This document shows, piece after piece, positions 31,093 through 38,768 of a stretch of DNA of 64,000 nt (positions are counted from its first letter, which is position 1; each line of letters starts with the position of its first letter). The notes under the pieces were generated by a model. The model was not told the origin of the DNA. It saw only the letters and a program-made list of their open reading frames with translations, and searched no databases. The position numbers were made by a program, and so were the translations under genes. Source of the DNA: Spinactinospora alkalitolerans (GTDB taxonomy: Bacteria; Actinomycetota; Actinomycetes; Streptosporangiales; Streptosporangiaceae); assembly GCF_013408795.1 (NCBI RefSeq), contig NZ_JACCCC010000001.1:2294001-2358000 (forward strand), in the 5' to 3' direction.

Positions 31093-31550
31093 TGCAGCTC
31101 GCCCACTACATCGGACTGCTGCACCGTGCCGAGGACGCGCTCGCCTCGGCGCTGCGCGAGATCGCCGAGGCCCACGCCGACGAGCACGACATCGCCCACA
31201 TCTGCCGGATGCTCGCCGGGCAGTGCGAGGGGCACGTCGAGCGGCTCGCCCCGTTCGCCGAGCGCTACAGGGAGGAGGCCGACGAGGAGCCCGAGCGGCT
31301 GCACTCGGAGCTGTTCCGCGGCAGACGCCAAGGAGGCCTCGGCCTGCTGCGCGACCTGCACGACCTCTACCTGATGGCCGCGGAGTGCGACGTCGCCTGG
31401 ACCATGATCGGCCAGGCAGCCCAGGGCGCGCGCGACACCGAGCTGTTCGCGGTGGTCACCGCCTGCGAGGGCGAGACCGCCACCCAGCTCAAATGGCTCC
31501 GCACCCGCATGCGCGCCGCGGCCCCTCAGGCCCTGGTGGTGGCGGAGTAG
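31092..31550 (+). CDS. Small helical partner protein of the molybdopterin oxidoreductase
   Basis: Protein of 152 aa, almost entirely helical. It has repeated acidic/His positions (LLHRAEDALASALREIAEAHADEHD, described as short motifs HRAEDAL and EAHADEHD; AGQCEGHVERL; AAECDVAW) suggestive of a four-helix ferritin/hemerythrin-like bundle that might bind metal. It is translationally coupled to the oxidoreductase. A role as electron-transfer or maturation partner is inferred from the coupling; no characterised homologue is recognised. Confidence 0.7.
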   Translation: MQLAHYIGLLHRAEDALASALREIAEAHADEHDIAHICRMLAGQCEGHVERLAPFAERYREEADEEPERLHSELFRGRRQGGLGLLRDLHDLYLMAAECDVAWTMIGQAAQGARDTELFAVVTACEGETATQLKWLRTRMRAAAPQALVVAE

Positions 31551-31592
31551 CGGGGGTCCGCGCGAGAGGTGTCTCAAATACGGAGAACAGAA

Positions 31593-31618
31593 ATCTGATT
31601 ATCAGATATGATTTCCGT
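31593..31618 (+). promoter_or_regulatory. Operator and leaderless promoter of the toxin-antitoxin module
   Basis: Palindrome ATCTGAT-T-ATCAGAT at 31593-31607 overlaps the -10 TATGAT (31607-31612), which is 6 nt from the antitoxin ATG. This AT-rich block stands out from its surroundings. Binding of the antitoxin or toxin-antitoxin complex here would shut off the leaderless transcript. Confidence 0.72.
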
Positions 31619-31876
31619 ATGCGAACCATGACCGCAACAGAGGCATCTCGAAAGTTCTCTGATCTGCTCGATGCCATCGAGCACGGCGAAACTGTGACGA
31701 TCACTCGCGGCCGAGTCCCCGTGGCCGAGATCGGCCCGGCCCGACACAGAACAGGAGCCGATCTACGGGCGGCTCTGCGTGATGTGTCGCCACCGGACGA
31801 CCGCTTCGCCGAGGATGTCGCCAACGCCCTCACTCTGGTCACGAACGAGGAGAGGGACCCGTGGGCCGACGCCTGA
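31619..31876 (+). CDS. Phd/YefM-family antitoxin
   Basis: Protein of 85 aa. The N-terminal Phd fold (MTATEASRKFSDLLDAIEHG, ETVTITRGRVPVAEI) binds DNA, and the C-terminal tail (about 50-85) is the toxin-neutralising part. The ATG at 31619 lies 6 nt after TATGAT; an internal ATG at 31628 is possible. It overlaps the toxin gene by 16 nt. Codon usage is less GC-biased than in the flanking operons, consistent with acquisition. Confidence 0.88.
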   Translation: MRTMTATEASRKFSDLLDAIEHGETVTITRGRVPVAEIGPARHRTGADLRAALRDVSPPDDRFAEDVANALTLVTNEERDPWADA

Positions 31877-32259
31877 TCCTGGACACCAATGGCCTGATCG
31901 CTTATGAACGCGGCACCATCGACAGGTCGACGCTGGATTCCGATGAACTCGCCATCGCTTCGATCACCGTCGCGGAGTACCGGGTCGGCATTGAACTCGC
32001 CGATTCGGCGGCGCGTGCGGCTGAACGCGCCCGGGCTCTCGCCGCGATCACCTCGGTGGTCGAGGTCCTCGACTACACCGAAGCCACTGCGGCCCACCAT
32101 GCCGGTCTGATCGCCCATGTCCGTCGTGCTGGGACACCTCGTGGTGCGCATGACCTGATCATCGCGGCACACGCCGCGCAGACCGGCCGAACCGTCATCA
32201 GCCGCGACGCCAAGGCCCGCTTCGCCGATCTTCCGGGTGTGCAGGCGGAGGATGCCTGA
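31861..32259 (+). CDS. VapC-like PIN-domain toxin
   Basis: Predicted endoribonuclease of 132 aa. The PIN acidic set is intact: D8 (ILDTN), E39 (VAEYR), D98 (GAHDLIIAAHA) and D116 (ISRDAK). The GTG start overlaps the antitoxin 3' end, giving coupled translation. VapC family members cut tRNA or rRNA loops; the target here is unknown. Phd-type antitoxin with PIN toxin is a common mixed pairing. Confidence 0.88.
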   Translation: MGRRLILDTNGLIAYERGTIDRSTLDSDELAIASITVAEYRVGIELADSAARAAERARALAAITSVVEVLDYTEATAAHHAGLIAHVRRAGTPRGAHDLIIAAHAAQTGRTVISRDAKARFADLPGVQAEDA

Positions 32260-32265
32260 TAGGGG

Positions 32266-32760
32266 TCAGCGGCCCTCCCGGTCGGCCTGTTCCTCCTGGT
32301 AGCGCTCCCACATCTCCTGGAGCTCCTCCTCGCTGGGCCACTCCTGCGGCCACTCCGCCGGCCGGTCCAGCGCGGGGTCCGGCGTCTCCTCTGCGGCCTC
32401 CGGCGCGGCGTCCTCGGCCGGGGACTCCGCGGGGGCCGGCGGGGGCGGGGCCTGCTCGGTGGTGTCCGTCGCGCTCGACTCCGCCTGCCGCTCCTCCGCA
32501 AGGGTCGCCCGCAGCCCCTCGGGGCTGGGCGCGGCCGGGCCGGGCGTGCCCGTCTGCGACGTCGCGTCCTGCGCGCCGCTGCCGACCGCGGGATCGGGAG
32601 CGGCGGCCGACGCGGTCGCGGCGTAGAGGGCGCCGCCGGCGGCGAGCGCGCCGGTGGCGATCCACGACCACCGGGGCAGCCCCTTCACGAATCCGATCAC
32701 CCGCCGCCTCGCGGAGCGGCGGGGGCCCGGTCCGGGCGGGATGGAAACGTCCAGGTTCAT
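32266..32760 (-). CDS. Hypothetical single-pass membrane protein with Glu/Pro-rich extracytoplasmic domain
   Basis: Protein of 164 aa. A basic N-terminus (PRRSARRRVIGFVKG) is followed by one hydrophobic helix (WSWIATGALAAGGALYAATASA, about 31-52). The remainder is a low-complexity Ala/Pro/Glu region ending in a helical WPQEWPSEEELQEMWERYQ-type segment (motif EWPSEEELQEMWERYQ). No domain is recognised. The helix could also act as an uncleaved signal. Stands alone, convergent with the toxin gene at a 6-bp gap. Confidence 0.6.
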   Translation of the reverse strand: MNLDVSIPPGPGPRRSARRRVIGFVKGLPRWSWIATGALAAGGALYAATASAAAPDPAVGSGAQDATSQTGTPGPAAPSPEGLRATLAEERQAESSATDTTEQAPPPPAPAESPAEDAAPEAAEETPDPALDRPAEWPQEWPSEEELQEMWERYQEEQADREGR

Positions 32761-33002
32761 GGCGGGTCTCTTCAGGGAGAGGGGAGGGAGAGAAGGCGGA
32801 CAGCTCAGAAGGCCGGTGGAACGGCCGAGCCGAGAAATGATTGTTCGAAGAGTAGTGAACCGATCACTCCGGACGCAAATGTCGGTGGTCGCGGCCGAAC
32901 CGCGGTCGGCCGGGTAGCAGGATGGACCGTACCGAAGGCAGTACGCGAGCGGCGCCGCGGACCGGCAGCGGTCCGCGCGGCGCGAGAACAGGAGTCGCAC
33001 AC

Positions 33003-33932
33003 ATGACGACCATCGGATTCATCGGACTCGGCGTGATGGGCGCGCCGATGGCCGCCAACCTCGTCGCCGCGGGGTACGACGTCGTCGGCTTCAACCGCAG
33101 CCCCGCCAAGGTCGAGGCGCTGGTGGCGGCCGGAGGGCGCGGGGCCGGATCGGTCGCCGAGGCGGTCGTCGGCGCAGACGTCGTCATCACCGTGCTGCCG
33201 GACTCGCCCGACGTCGAGGAGGTCGTCCTCGGCGACGACGGGGTGCTCGCCAACGCCGAGCCCGGCGCGCTGCTCATCGACATGAGCACGATCCGGCCCG
33301 ACGTGGCGCGGCGGCTCGCCGAGGCCGGGGCCGAGCGGGACGGCGGCGGGGTGCGGGTGCTGGACGCCCCGGTCAGCGGCGGCGAGCAGGGGGCGATCGA
33401 CGGCGTCCTGTCCGTCATGGTCGGGGGAGAGGCCGCCGACTTCGACGCCGCGCGGCCGGTATTCGACGTGGTCGGCGGCACGGTCGTGCACGTCGGCCCG
33501 GCCGGGGCCGGCCAGACCGTCAAGGCGGCCAACCAGTTGATCGTCGCGGGCACGCTCGAACTGGTCTCGGAGTCCCTGGTCTTCCTGGACGCGCACGGCG
33601 TCGACCTGGAGTCCGCCGTGCGGGTGCTCAGCGGGGGTCTCGCGGGCAGCGCCGTACTGGAGAAGAAGGCGCCGGGGATGCTCGCCCGGGACTTCACCCC
33701 CGGGTTCCGGGTCGACCTGCACCACAAGGACCTGGGGATCGCCGCGGCGGCCGCCAGGGAGGCGGGCGTCGCCACCCCGGTCGGCGCCCTGGTGGCCAGC
33801 CTGCTCGGCTCCCTGCGCGCCCAGGGCCACGGCTCCCTCGACCACACGGCCCTGCTCCTGCAGACCGAACTGCTCTCCGGCAGGCGGCGGCCGGAGGCCG
33901 AGGGCGGGTCGAAGGGCGAGAAGGCCGACTAG
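33003..33932 (+). CDS. NAD(P)-dependent beta-hydroxyacid dehydrogenase (HIBADH/GarR-like)
   Basis: Cytosolic enzyme of 309 aa. The dinucleotide motif is IGFIGLGVMGAPMAANL, the substrate loop DAPVSGGEQGA and the catalytic Lys in GAGQTVKAANQ. These are marks of 3-hydroxyisobutyrate dehydrogenase and tartronate semialdehyde reductase; the exact hydroxyacid is not fixed by sequence. The ATG follows CAGGAG by 9 nt. The C-terminal tail (RRRPEAEGGSKGEKAD) is an extra charged extension. It has no obvious operon partner. Confidence 0.9.
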   Translation: MTTIGFIGLGVMGAPMAANLVAAGYDVVGFNRSPAKVEALVAAGGRGAGSVAEAVVGADVVITVLPDSPDVEEVVLGDDGVLANAEPGALLIDMSTIRPDVARRLAEAGAERDGGGVRVLDAPVSGGEQGAIDGVLSVMVGGEAADFDAARPVFDVVGGTVVHVGPAGAGQTVKAANQLIVAGTLELVSESLVFLDAHGVDLESAVRVLSGGLAGSAVLEKKAPGMLARDFTPGFRVDLHHKDLGIAAAAAREAGVATPVGALVASLLGSLRAQGHGSLDHTALLLQTELLSGRRRPEAEGGSKGEKAD

Positions 33933-33938
33933 AGGCGG

Positions 33939-34124
33939 TTAGAGCAGACCGGAGCGGGCGGCGGTGAGGAAGGCGTCCCACTCGGTGACGGGAAAGGCGA
34001 GATGGCCGAGAACGGGGTGCTTGGAGTCGCGCACCGCCGCCCCGGAGGGGAGGCCGGCGACCTCGACGCAGTTGGGAGCCTGTCCGCTGTAGCTGCTCTT
34101 GCGGAAAACCAACTCGTCGATCAT
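33939..34124 (-). CDS. DUF397 protein
   Basis: Small protein of 61 aa with the full DUF397 signature: FRKSSYSGQAPNCVEVA, VRDSKHP and FPVTEWDAFL. Its start overlaps the stop of the upstream XRE gene by 4 nt. XRE plus DUF397 plus ATP-binding protein triads are widespread in Streptomyces and relatives (the whiJ cluster being the best known) and behave like toxin-antitoxin-related developmental switches. Confidence 0.9.
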   Translation of the reverse strand: MIDELVFRKSSYSGQAPNCVEVAGLPSGAAVRDSKHPVLGHLAFPVTEWDAFLTAARSGLL

Positions 34125-34984
34125 TGTTCGCTCTCCAGGGATCTGAGCAGGTCGGTGATGAACCGGGCGCTCTGCGAGGTGCTGATGGCCGTGCCCTGGA
34201 TGTCGCCGAATGCCACGCTATAGCGCTCAACGTCTCCGGGCTGTTCGAAGAATACTGAATCGGTGACGGTATCGACATGGACGATCGGCGGATCCAGATG
34301 CTCGGGGAACTCCAGGATGCTGAACGGGGCTACGAGCGCCGCGTGGGACCCGGCCGAGAAGGGGAGGAGCTGGATGTCGATGTTGGGCAGTTCGGCCATG
34401 TAGAGCAGATGCCGCAGCTGCGCCAGCATGGCCCCGTGACCGCCGATCATGCGGCGCAGCGCGGCTTCGTCCAGGACCACGCGCAGGCGCACCGGATTGA
34501 ACCGGGTGAGGATCTCGCGCCGCGCCATGCGAGCTTCGACACGGCGCTCGATGTCCTCAGGCCCGGTGTACCGGCCGCCCTGGAACAGGGCTTCGGCGTA
34601 CTCAGGAGTCTGCAGCAGTCCGGGAATCACGAGACCTTCGAAGGTGCGAATCACCGACGCTTCGGCTTCGAAGTCCGGGAGTGCCTGGGAACCGAAGATC
34701 TCCCGGTACTTCGACCACCAGCCGCGTTCCTTGGCGTCGCGGGCCAGCGCCTGCATGGCCTCGCGCCTGGCGGGATCGCGGATCTTGTAGAGATCCATCA
34801 GCCGGTCGAGATCGGCGGCCAAGATCCGCTTGGTCTCGGTGGTCTCGATCTTGCTGATCTTGGAGGCGGTCCAGCCCAAAGCCTGTCCGGCCTGAGAGAC
34901 CGTGAATTTCGCGTTCTCGCGGCCCTGTTTCAGTTCAGCGGCCAGTCGTCGCAGCCGGAGCGTGGGGCTGTGGGGGTCTCGCAT
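34121..34984 (-). CDS. WhiJ-like XRE regulator with DUF5753 (Scr1-type) domain
   Basis: Regulator of 287 aa. The helix-turn-helix is at about 10-70 (ENAKFTVSQAGQALGWTASKISKIE), and DUF5753 spans about 100-285 (IPGLLQTPEYAEALF, LDEAALRRMIGG, LLPFSAGSHAA). Leaderless start: minus-strand TAGACT then six bases then the ATG at 34984. Two TCGA-YAATG-TCGA palindromes lie upstream, one over its -35 region, consistent with autoregulation. Coupled to DUF397; divergent from the ATPase gene. Confidence 0.9.
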   Translation of the reverse strand: MRDPHSPTLRLRRLAAELKQGRENAKFTVSQAGQALGWTASKISKIETTETKRILAADLDRLMDLYKIRDPARREAMQALARDAKERGWWSKYREIFGSQALPDFEAEASVIRTFEGLVIPGLLQTPEYAEALFQGGRYTGPEDIERRVEARMARREILTRFNPVRLRVVLDEAALRRMIGGHGAMLAQLRHLLYMAELPNIDIQLLPFSAGSHAALVAPFSILEFPEHLDPPIVHVDTVTDSVFFEQPGDVERYSVAFGDIQGTAISTSQSARFITDLLRSLESEQ

Positions 34985-34996
34985 ACTCGAAGTCTA
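34985..34996 (-). promoter_or_regulatory. Leaderless-type -10 box of the WhiJ-like gene
   Basis: Minus-strand TAGACT at 34996-34991, six bases, then the ATG at 34984. Operator copy 1 begins 8 bp further upstream. Confidence 0.6.
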
Positions 34997-35003
34997 GAAC
35001 TTT

Positions 35004-35048
35004 TTTCTCGATAATGTCGAGAAATCTCTTGAGTTTCGACAATGTCGA
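35004..35048. promoter_or_regulatory. Two WhiJ-like operator palindromes
   Basis: Copy 1 (35004-35024) is TTTCTCGA-TAATG-TCGAGAAA. Copy 2 (35036-35048) is TCGACA-A-TGTCGA. Both share the 13-bp core TCGAYAATGTCGA, with core starts 28 bp apart. They lie between the divergent -10 boxes TAGACT (minus) and TAGTCT (plus), so the XRE protein could control both directions. Confidence 0.7.
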
Positions 35049-35050
35049 GC

Positions 35051-35062
35051 TAGTCTGAGTGT
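35051..35062 (+). promoter_or_regulatory. Leaderless-type -10 box upstream of the ATPase gene
   Basis: TAGTCT at 35051-35056, then exactly six bases, then a GTG at 35063 that opens a 42-codon frame. It starts 2 bp after operator copy 2. Confidence 0.5.
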
Positions 35063-35191
35063 GTGGCCGGTGATTGGCTGATCACCTGGAGTCCACCTGG
35101 TCACGCTACGCCGCGTCCGCCGCCATGTCCGGGAAACGGGCCGATTCGCGGGCGCTCCTCCTGTCCTCCCGCATCCGTGCGGCCCGCCTGA
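35063..35191 (+). CDS. Possible leaderless 42-aa upstream ORF
   Basis: Begins MAGDWLITWSPPGHATPRPP and ends RSSCPPASVRPA. Its TGA shares its A with the AAGGAG of the next gene, giving a termination-reinitiation arrangement. It has a start placed exactly at the leaderless spacing. Against it: the Pro/Arg-rich composition looks like out-of-frame GC-rich sequence, and no homologue is recognised. Confidence 0.35.
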   Translation: MAGDWLITWSPPGHATPRPPPCPGNGPIRGRSSCPPASVRPA

Positions 35192-35202
35192 AGGAGTCCG
35201 TC

Positions 35203-35763
35203 ATGCCCGCGCTCACCCCCGTCCCTCCGCTGCCCGAGACGACGATCCCGCTGGACCTGGTCATCCCCAGCGGCTACGAGCACTACTTCGACCGCGGCTC
35301 CGACCGCCGCTACTACACCCGCCGGGCCTTCGAGTTCCGCGGCGAGCCGGTGTTCCTGCCGCTGGTGCACGCCTTCCTCGACACCTGCGCGGCAACGCGC
35401 GACGAGGAGTACCGCTACCTGTTCGACCTGCTCGGCACCGAGCTGGCCACCAACGCCATCAAGCACTCCTGCTCCGGCCTGCCCGGCCGGACCTACACGC
35501 TGAAGGTGGACCGCTCGGCCGAAGGGCTCACCCTCACCTGCCGCGACGGCGGGGCCCTCGACGCGCGGCGCGACGGTCCCGGCGAACGCAGCCACCTGGC
35601 CGCCGCGCGGTTCGGCGAGCGCCTCACCGCCGAGGCGGGCCGGGGCCTGGCCCTGGTGGACAGCATCGCCACCGCCTGGGGCGACAACGGCCACCCCAGC
35701 TTCCGCCAGGTGTGGTTCCACCTCGCCTACGACCTGAACGGCAGCTCCTGGCCCGCCGCGTGA
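35203..35763 (+). CDS. HATPase-fold ATP-binding regulatory protein (anti-sigma/RsbW-like)
   Basis: Protein of 186 aa. The GHKL N-box is LGTELATNAIKHS and the late G-box is AGRGLALVDSIATAWG. It lacks a kinase phosphoacceptor, as in the small ATPases that accompany WhiJ-type regulators. The ATG at 35203 has AAGGAG 7 nt upstream; a TTG at 35074 keeps the frame open but lacks a ribosome site. It is the third member of the XRE/DUF397/ATPase triad. Its 3' end overlaps the convergent epimerase gene by 37 bp. Confidence 0.85.
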   Translation: MPALTPVPPLPETTIPLDLVIPSGYEHYFDRGSDRRYYTRRAFEFRGEPVFLPLVHAFLDTCAATRDEEYRYLFDLLGTELATNAIKHSCSGLPGRTYTLKVDRSAEGLTLTCRDGGALDARRDGPGERSHLAAARFGERLTAEAGRGLALVDSIATAWGDNGHPSFRQVWFHLAYDLNGSSWPAA

Positions 35764-36974
35764 GCCAGGGCACCGGCCAGGCCGGGCCTGAGGGGGAGCG
35801 TGGGCAGCAGCACCGCCTGGTAGGCGTGGTAGACGTCGGGCTTGCCGTCCCAGACCGTGGCCGCGGGCCGGTTGGCGGGGTCGAGTTCGTGGTGCCAGCC
35901 ACCCGCGCCGGGATCGATGAAGAACCGTGCGGCGTGGTCCCACCAGAGCCGGTACAGCTCCTCGTAGCGCGGCCGGCCGGTGCGCCGGTGCAGGACGGCC
36001 GCTGCGGCCACGGCCTCGGCGATCACCCAGTGCATGCGCTCGCGCACCACCGGGGTGTCGTCCCAGTCCAGGGTGTAGACGAATCCGTCGGCGCCGTCGG
36101 CGTGCCAGCCGGTGGCCACCGCGGTGCCGAACATCGCCTCGGCGCCCTCCAGCAGCCAGCCCGGAGGATCGGTGAGCCCCGACTCCAGGTGCAGCAGCAG
36201 CCGCGCCCACTCCAGCGCGTGGCCGACGGTGGCCCCGTAGGGCCGGAACGGGTGGGCGCGTTCGCCGCTGTTGTAGTCCAGCCGCGGCTCCCAGTCGGCC
36301 GAGTAGTGCTCCGGCAGCCGCCAGCCGTGCCCGCGGGCGGCCTCGTCGATGAAGAACCCGGCCATGCGCAGGGCCCGCTCCAGCCACACCGGGTCGCCCG
36401 TGGCGTCGGCGGCGGCCAGGAACGCCTCCACCAGGTGCATGTTGCTGTTGGCGCCCCGGTAGTCCTCCGTGCCGCTCCACGCCCGGTCCCAGCTCTCCAG
36501 GCACCGCCCTTCGGCCTCGCGCCAGAACCGCTCCTCGATCACGGCGATCACGTCGTCGAGCAGCTCGCGGGCGCCGGGACGGCCCGCCGCGGCCGCGCTG
36601 GACGCGCTCAGCAGCACGAAGGCGTGGTCGTAGGCGTTCTTGCCGTCCTCGGCGGGGCGGCCCTCGGCGTCCAGCGCGGAGTACCAGCCCCCGTGCTCGG
36701 GGTCGCGCAGCACCGTCCGCAGCGCCCGGACCCCGTGATCGGCCAGCGGCCCCGCACCCGGGACGCCCCGCAGGTGCGCCAGCGCGAACACGTGCGTCAT
36801 CCGGCAGGTGATCCAGGCCCGCACGCCCCGCTCCGGTTCGGGGCGGCCCTCGGCGTCCAGCCAGGCGAACCCGCCGACCGGGTGCCGCGCCGCGGCGGCG
36901 AAGGACAGCAGGCGGGCGGCCTCGGTCTCCAGCCAGTGCCGGTGGCCGGGCAGGTCGGTCCAGGATGGGGTCAT
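35727..36974 (-). CDS. AGE-family sugar epimerase/isomerase (YihS/mannose-isomerase-like)
   Basis: Alpha/alpha-barrel enzyme of 415 aa, the usual length, interconverting aldoses and ketoses or 2-epimers. Conserved His/Arg/Glu positions appear in RAWITCRMTHVFALAHLRG, GANSNMHLVEAFLAA, RPYGATVGHALEWARLLL and RMHWVIAEA. The pattern resembles the aldose-ketose isomerases YihS and mannose isomerase more than N-acylglucosamine epimerase. The substrate cannot be fixed. The ATG at 36974 follows GGAGAACAG. Confidence 0.85.
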   Translation of the reverse strand: MTPSWTDLPGHRHWLETEAARLLSFAAAARHPVGGFAWLDAEGRPEPERGVRAWITCRMTHVFALAHLRGVPGAGPLADHGVRALRTVLRDPEHGGWYSALDAEGRPAEDGKNAYDHAFVLLSASSAAAAGRPGARELLDDVIAVIEERFWREAEGRCLESWDRAWSGTEDYRGANSNMHLVEAFLAAADATGDPVWLERALRMAGFFIDEAARGHGWRLPEHYSADWEPRLDYNSGERAHPFRPYGATVGHALEWARLLLHLESGLTDPPGWLLEGAEAMFGTAVATGWHADGADGFVYTLDWDDTPVVRERMHWVIAEAVAAAAVLHRRTGRPRYEELYRLWWDHAARFFIDPGAGGWHHELDPANRPAATVWDGKPDVYHAYQAVLLPTLPLRPGLAGALAHAAGQELPFRS

Positions 36975-37306
36975 CTGTTCTCCGGCGTGCGGCCCCCGCT
37001 CTCGCGCGGGGGAGAAGACGCCGTCCCTCCTCGCAGAAGTTCGGTGGCGTGAAGCGCGGACCGCGGTGCGGACGCGCGGACGCGGGACGACCCGGACGCC
37101 CGGACCGTTTCTACCGCACGCGCACCACGCCGCCCCCTTCCCCGGACCGGTGCGGGGGAATCAGGGGCCGTCCCCGCCGCGTTCGGACGGGTGTACGGAC
37201 CCCGCTGCGGGGAACGTGGCCAAAACAGACGTCGGGATCAAGGTTGAGCCGGGCGTCGATGGGCCAATATAAGGGCGAGAGCCCATTGACCGGGAGGTTG
37301 CGACAG
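36975..37306. other. 332-bp divergent control region between epimerase and pup
   Basis: No gene is supported here. It contains the epimerase ribosome site on one side and the pup promoter (37244-37273) and Shine-Dalgarno on the other, with GC-rich sequence between. Confidence 0.5.
37244..37273 (+). promoter_or_regulatory. Putative pup promoter
   Basis: TTGAGC at 37244-37249, 18-bp spacer, TATAAG at 37268-37273. The implied +1 is about 28 nt before the ATG, leaving room for the GGGAGG ribosome site. This would be the independent promoter pup needs after separation from dop. Confidence 0.55.
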
Positions 37307-37510
37307 ATGGCGACGAACGAGGGCGGCGGTCAGAAGCACACGACCCGCCGCGACGAAGAGGTCGACGAGGTCGAAGCCGGCACCGATGTGCAGGAGCGCA
37401 ACGAGAAGCTGGACGAGGACGTCGACGACATCCTCGACGAGATCGACGAGGTCCTGGAGAGCAACTCCGAGGACTTCGTCCGGCAGTTCGTCCAGAAGGG
37501 CGGGCAGTAA
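37307..37510 (+). CDS. pup: Prokaryotic ubiquitin-like protein Pup
   Basis: Intrinsically disordered modifier of 67 aa. The C-terminal half contains the Mpa-binding helix (DVDDILDEIDEVLE) and ends FVQKGGQ. The terminal Gln must be deamidated by Dop to Glu before PafA links it to substrate lysines. The ATG at 37307 follows GGGAGG by about 10 nt. It is the first gene of the right-hand proteasome cluster, with prcB starting 242 bp downstream. Confidence 0.98.
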   Translation: MATNEGGGQKHTTRRDEEVDEVEAGTDVQERNEKLDEDVDDILDEIDEVLESNSEDFVRQFVQKGGQ

Positions 37511-37751
37511 GGCCCGGCCCGGCTCCCCCGGACGGGGCCGCCCGGCTCGGGCCCTGCGGCCCGCGACCGGGGCGCCCCGCCGGACACCGGCCGCGGATCG
37601 GCCGGGTCGGTTCGCCCACAGCGAGATGGCGGATGAGGGAGGCGCCGCCGCCCGCCCGCGTCAGTAAGGTCGAGACACCTGCCAACCGAACAACCCACCA
37701 TGCCCCCGCCCACCCCCTCGGTCGCGGCGGGGCGCCATCGAAGGGAGTCGC

Positions 37752-38597
37752 GTGTCCGAAGCGTTTGAGGGCAGCGGGCGACTGGCCGCTGCGTTCGTGA
37801 ACCGGGGAACGTCGTCGTTCATCGACTTTCTCGGCGCGGTGAACCCGGATCTGCTGCCGGGCCGGCGCGAGCCGTTCCAGGGCGACTCCTCCCGCCTCAC
37901 CCCCGAGGCCACCACGATCGTGGCGCTGACCTTCCCCGGGGGCGTGGTCCTGGCCGGCGACCGGCGGGCCACCTCCGGCAACATCATCGCCAACCGCGAC
38001 ATGGACAAGCTCTTCCGCACCGACGAGTTCTCCGCCGTGGCCATCGCGGGCGCGGCCGGCATCGGCATCGAGCTGGCCAAGCTGTTCCAGGTGGAGCTGG
38101 AGCACTACGAGAAGATGGAGGGGCGCTCGCTGTCGCTGGAGGGCAAGGCCAACCGGCTGTCCACCATGATCCGCGGCAACCTCGCCATGGCCATGCAGGG
38201 CTTCGTCGTGGTGCCGCTGCTGGTGGGCTACGACGACTCCCGCGAGGAGGGCCGGATCTTCAGCTACGACGCCGTGGGCGGCCGCTACGAGGAGCACCGC
38301 TACCACTCCATCGGCTCGGGCTCGGTCTACGCGCGCGGCGCCCTGAAGAAGCTCTACCGCGACGACCTCGACGAGGAGGGCGCGGCCGTCGCCGCCCTGC
38401 AGTCGCTCTACGACGCCGCCGACGACGACTCCGCGACCGGCGGCCCCGACGTGTACCGCAAGATCTTCCCGCTGGTCGACGTCATCACCGACGACGGGCA
38501 CCGGCGGCTCCCCGCCGAGGACGTCGAGCGACTGGCCGAATCGGTCGTGCAGGGCCGCTCCGAGCGCCCCGACGGTCCGACCGCGCCGCTGCGCTGA
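37752..38597 (+). CDS. prcB: 20S proteasome beta subunit
   Basis: Catalytic Ntn-hydrolase subunit of 281 aa. A propeptide of 53 residues is removed before T54 ([14 protein letters not shown]), exposing the nucleophile. [20 protein letters not shown] and the catalytic Lys region follow. The residue before the cleavage site is Ala rather than the more common Gly. The GTG start follows AAGGGAG closely. Forms the inner rings with PrcA. Confidence 0.97.
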   Translation: MSEAFEGSGRLAAAFVNRGTSSFIDFLGAVNPDLLPGRREPFQGDSSRLTPEATTIVALTFPGGVVLAGDRRATSGNIIANRDMDKLFRTDEFSAVAIAGAAGIGIELAKLFQVELEHYEKMEGRSLSLEGKANRLSTMIRGNLAMAMQGFVVVPLLVGYDDSREEGRIFSYDAVGGRYEEHRYHSIGSGSVYARGALKKLYRDDLDEEGAAVAALQSLYDAADDDSATGGPDVYRKIFPLVDVITDDGHRRLPAEDVERLAESVVQGRSERPDGPTAPLR

Positions 38598-38768
38598 CCA
38601 AGACATTGATCACCGGGTTCGCACAGGGGGGTGGCCGCCGCAGGGCGCGTAGCGCCGGCGGCACGTACCTTCGGTCCTTGACCGCTCGCCTACGGGCCCG
38701 CGGCCCTGTTGATCAGAATCCGGTGGGCCCCGACCGCCCCGACTCGACCAGTAAAGGAAACCTCCGCG

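Noticed and set aside
36965-37306. An N-terminal extension of pup by 114 codons in frame
   Set aside because: The family is about 64-70 aa. The ATG at 37307 has a good ribosome site, and the extension is Arg/Pro-rich non-coding-like sequence overlying the promoter.
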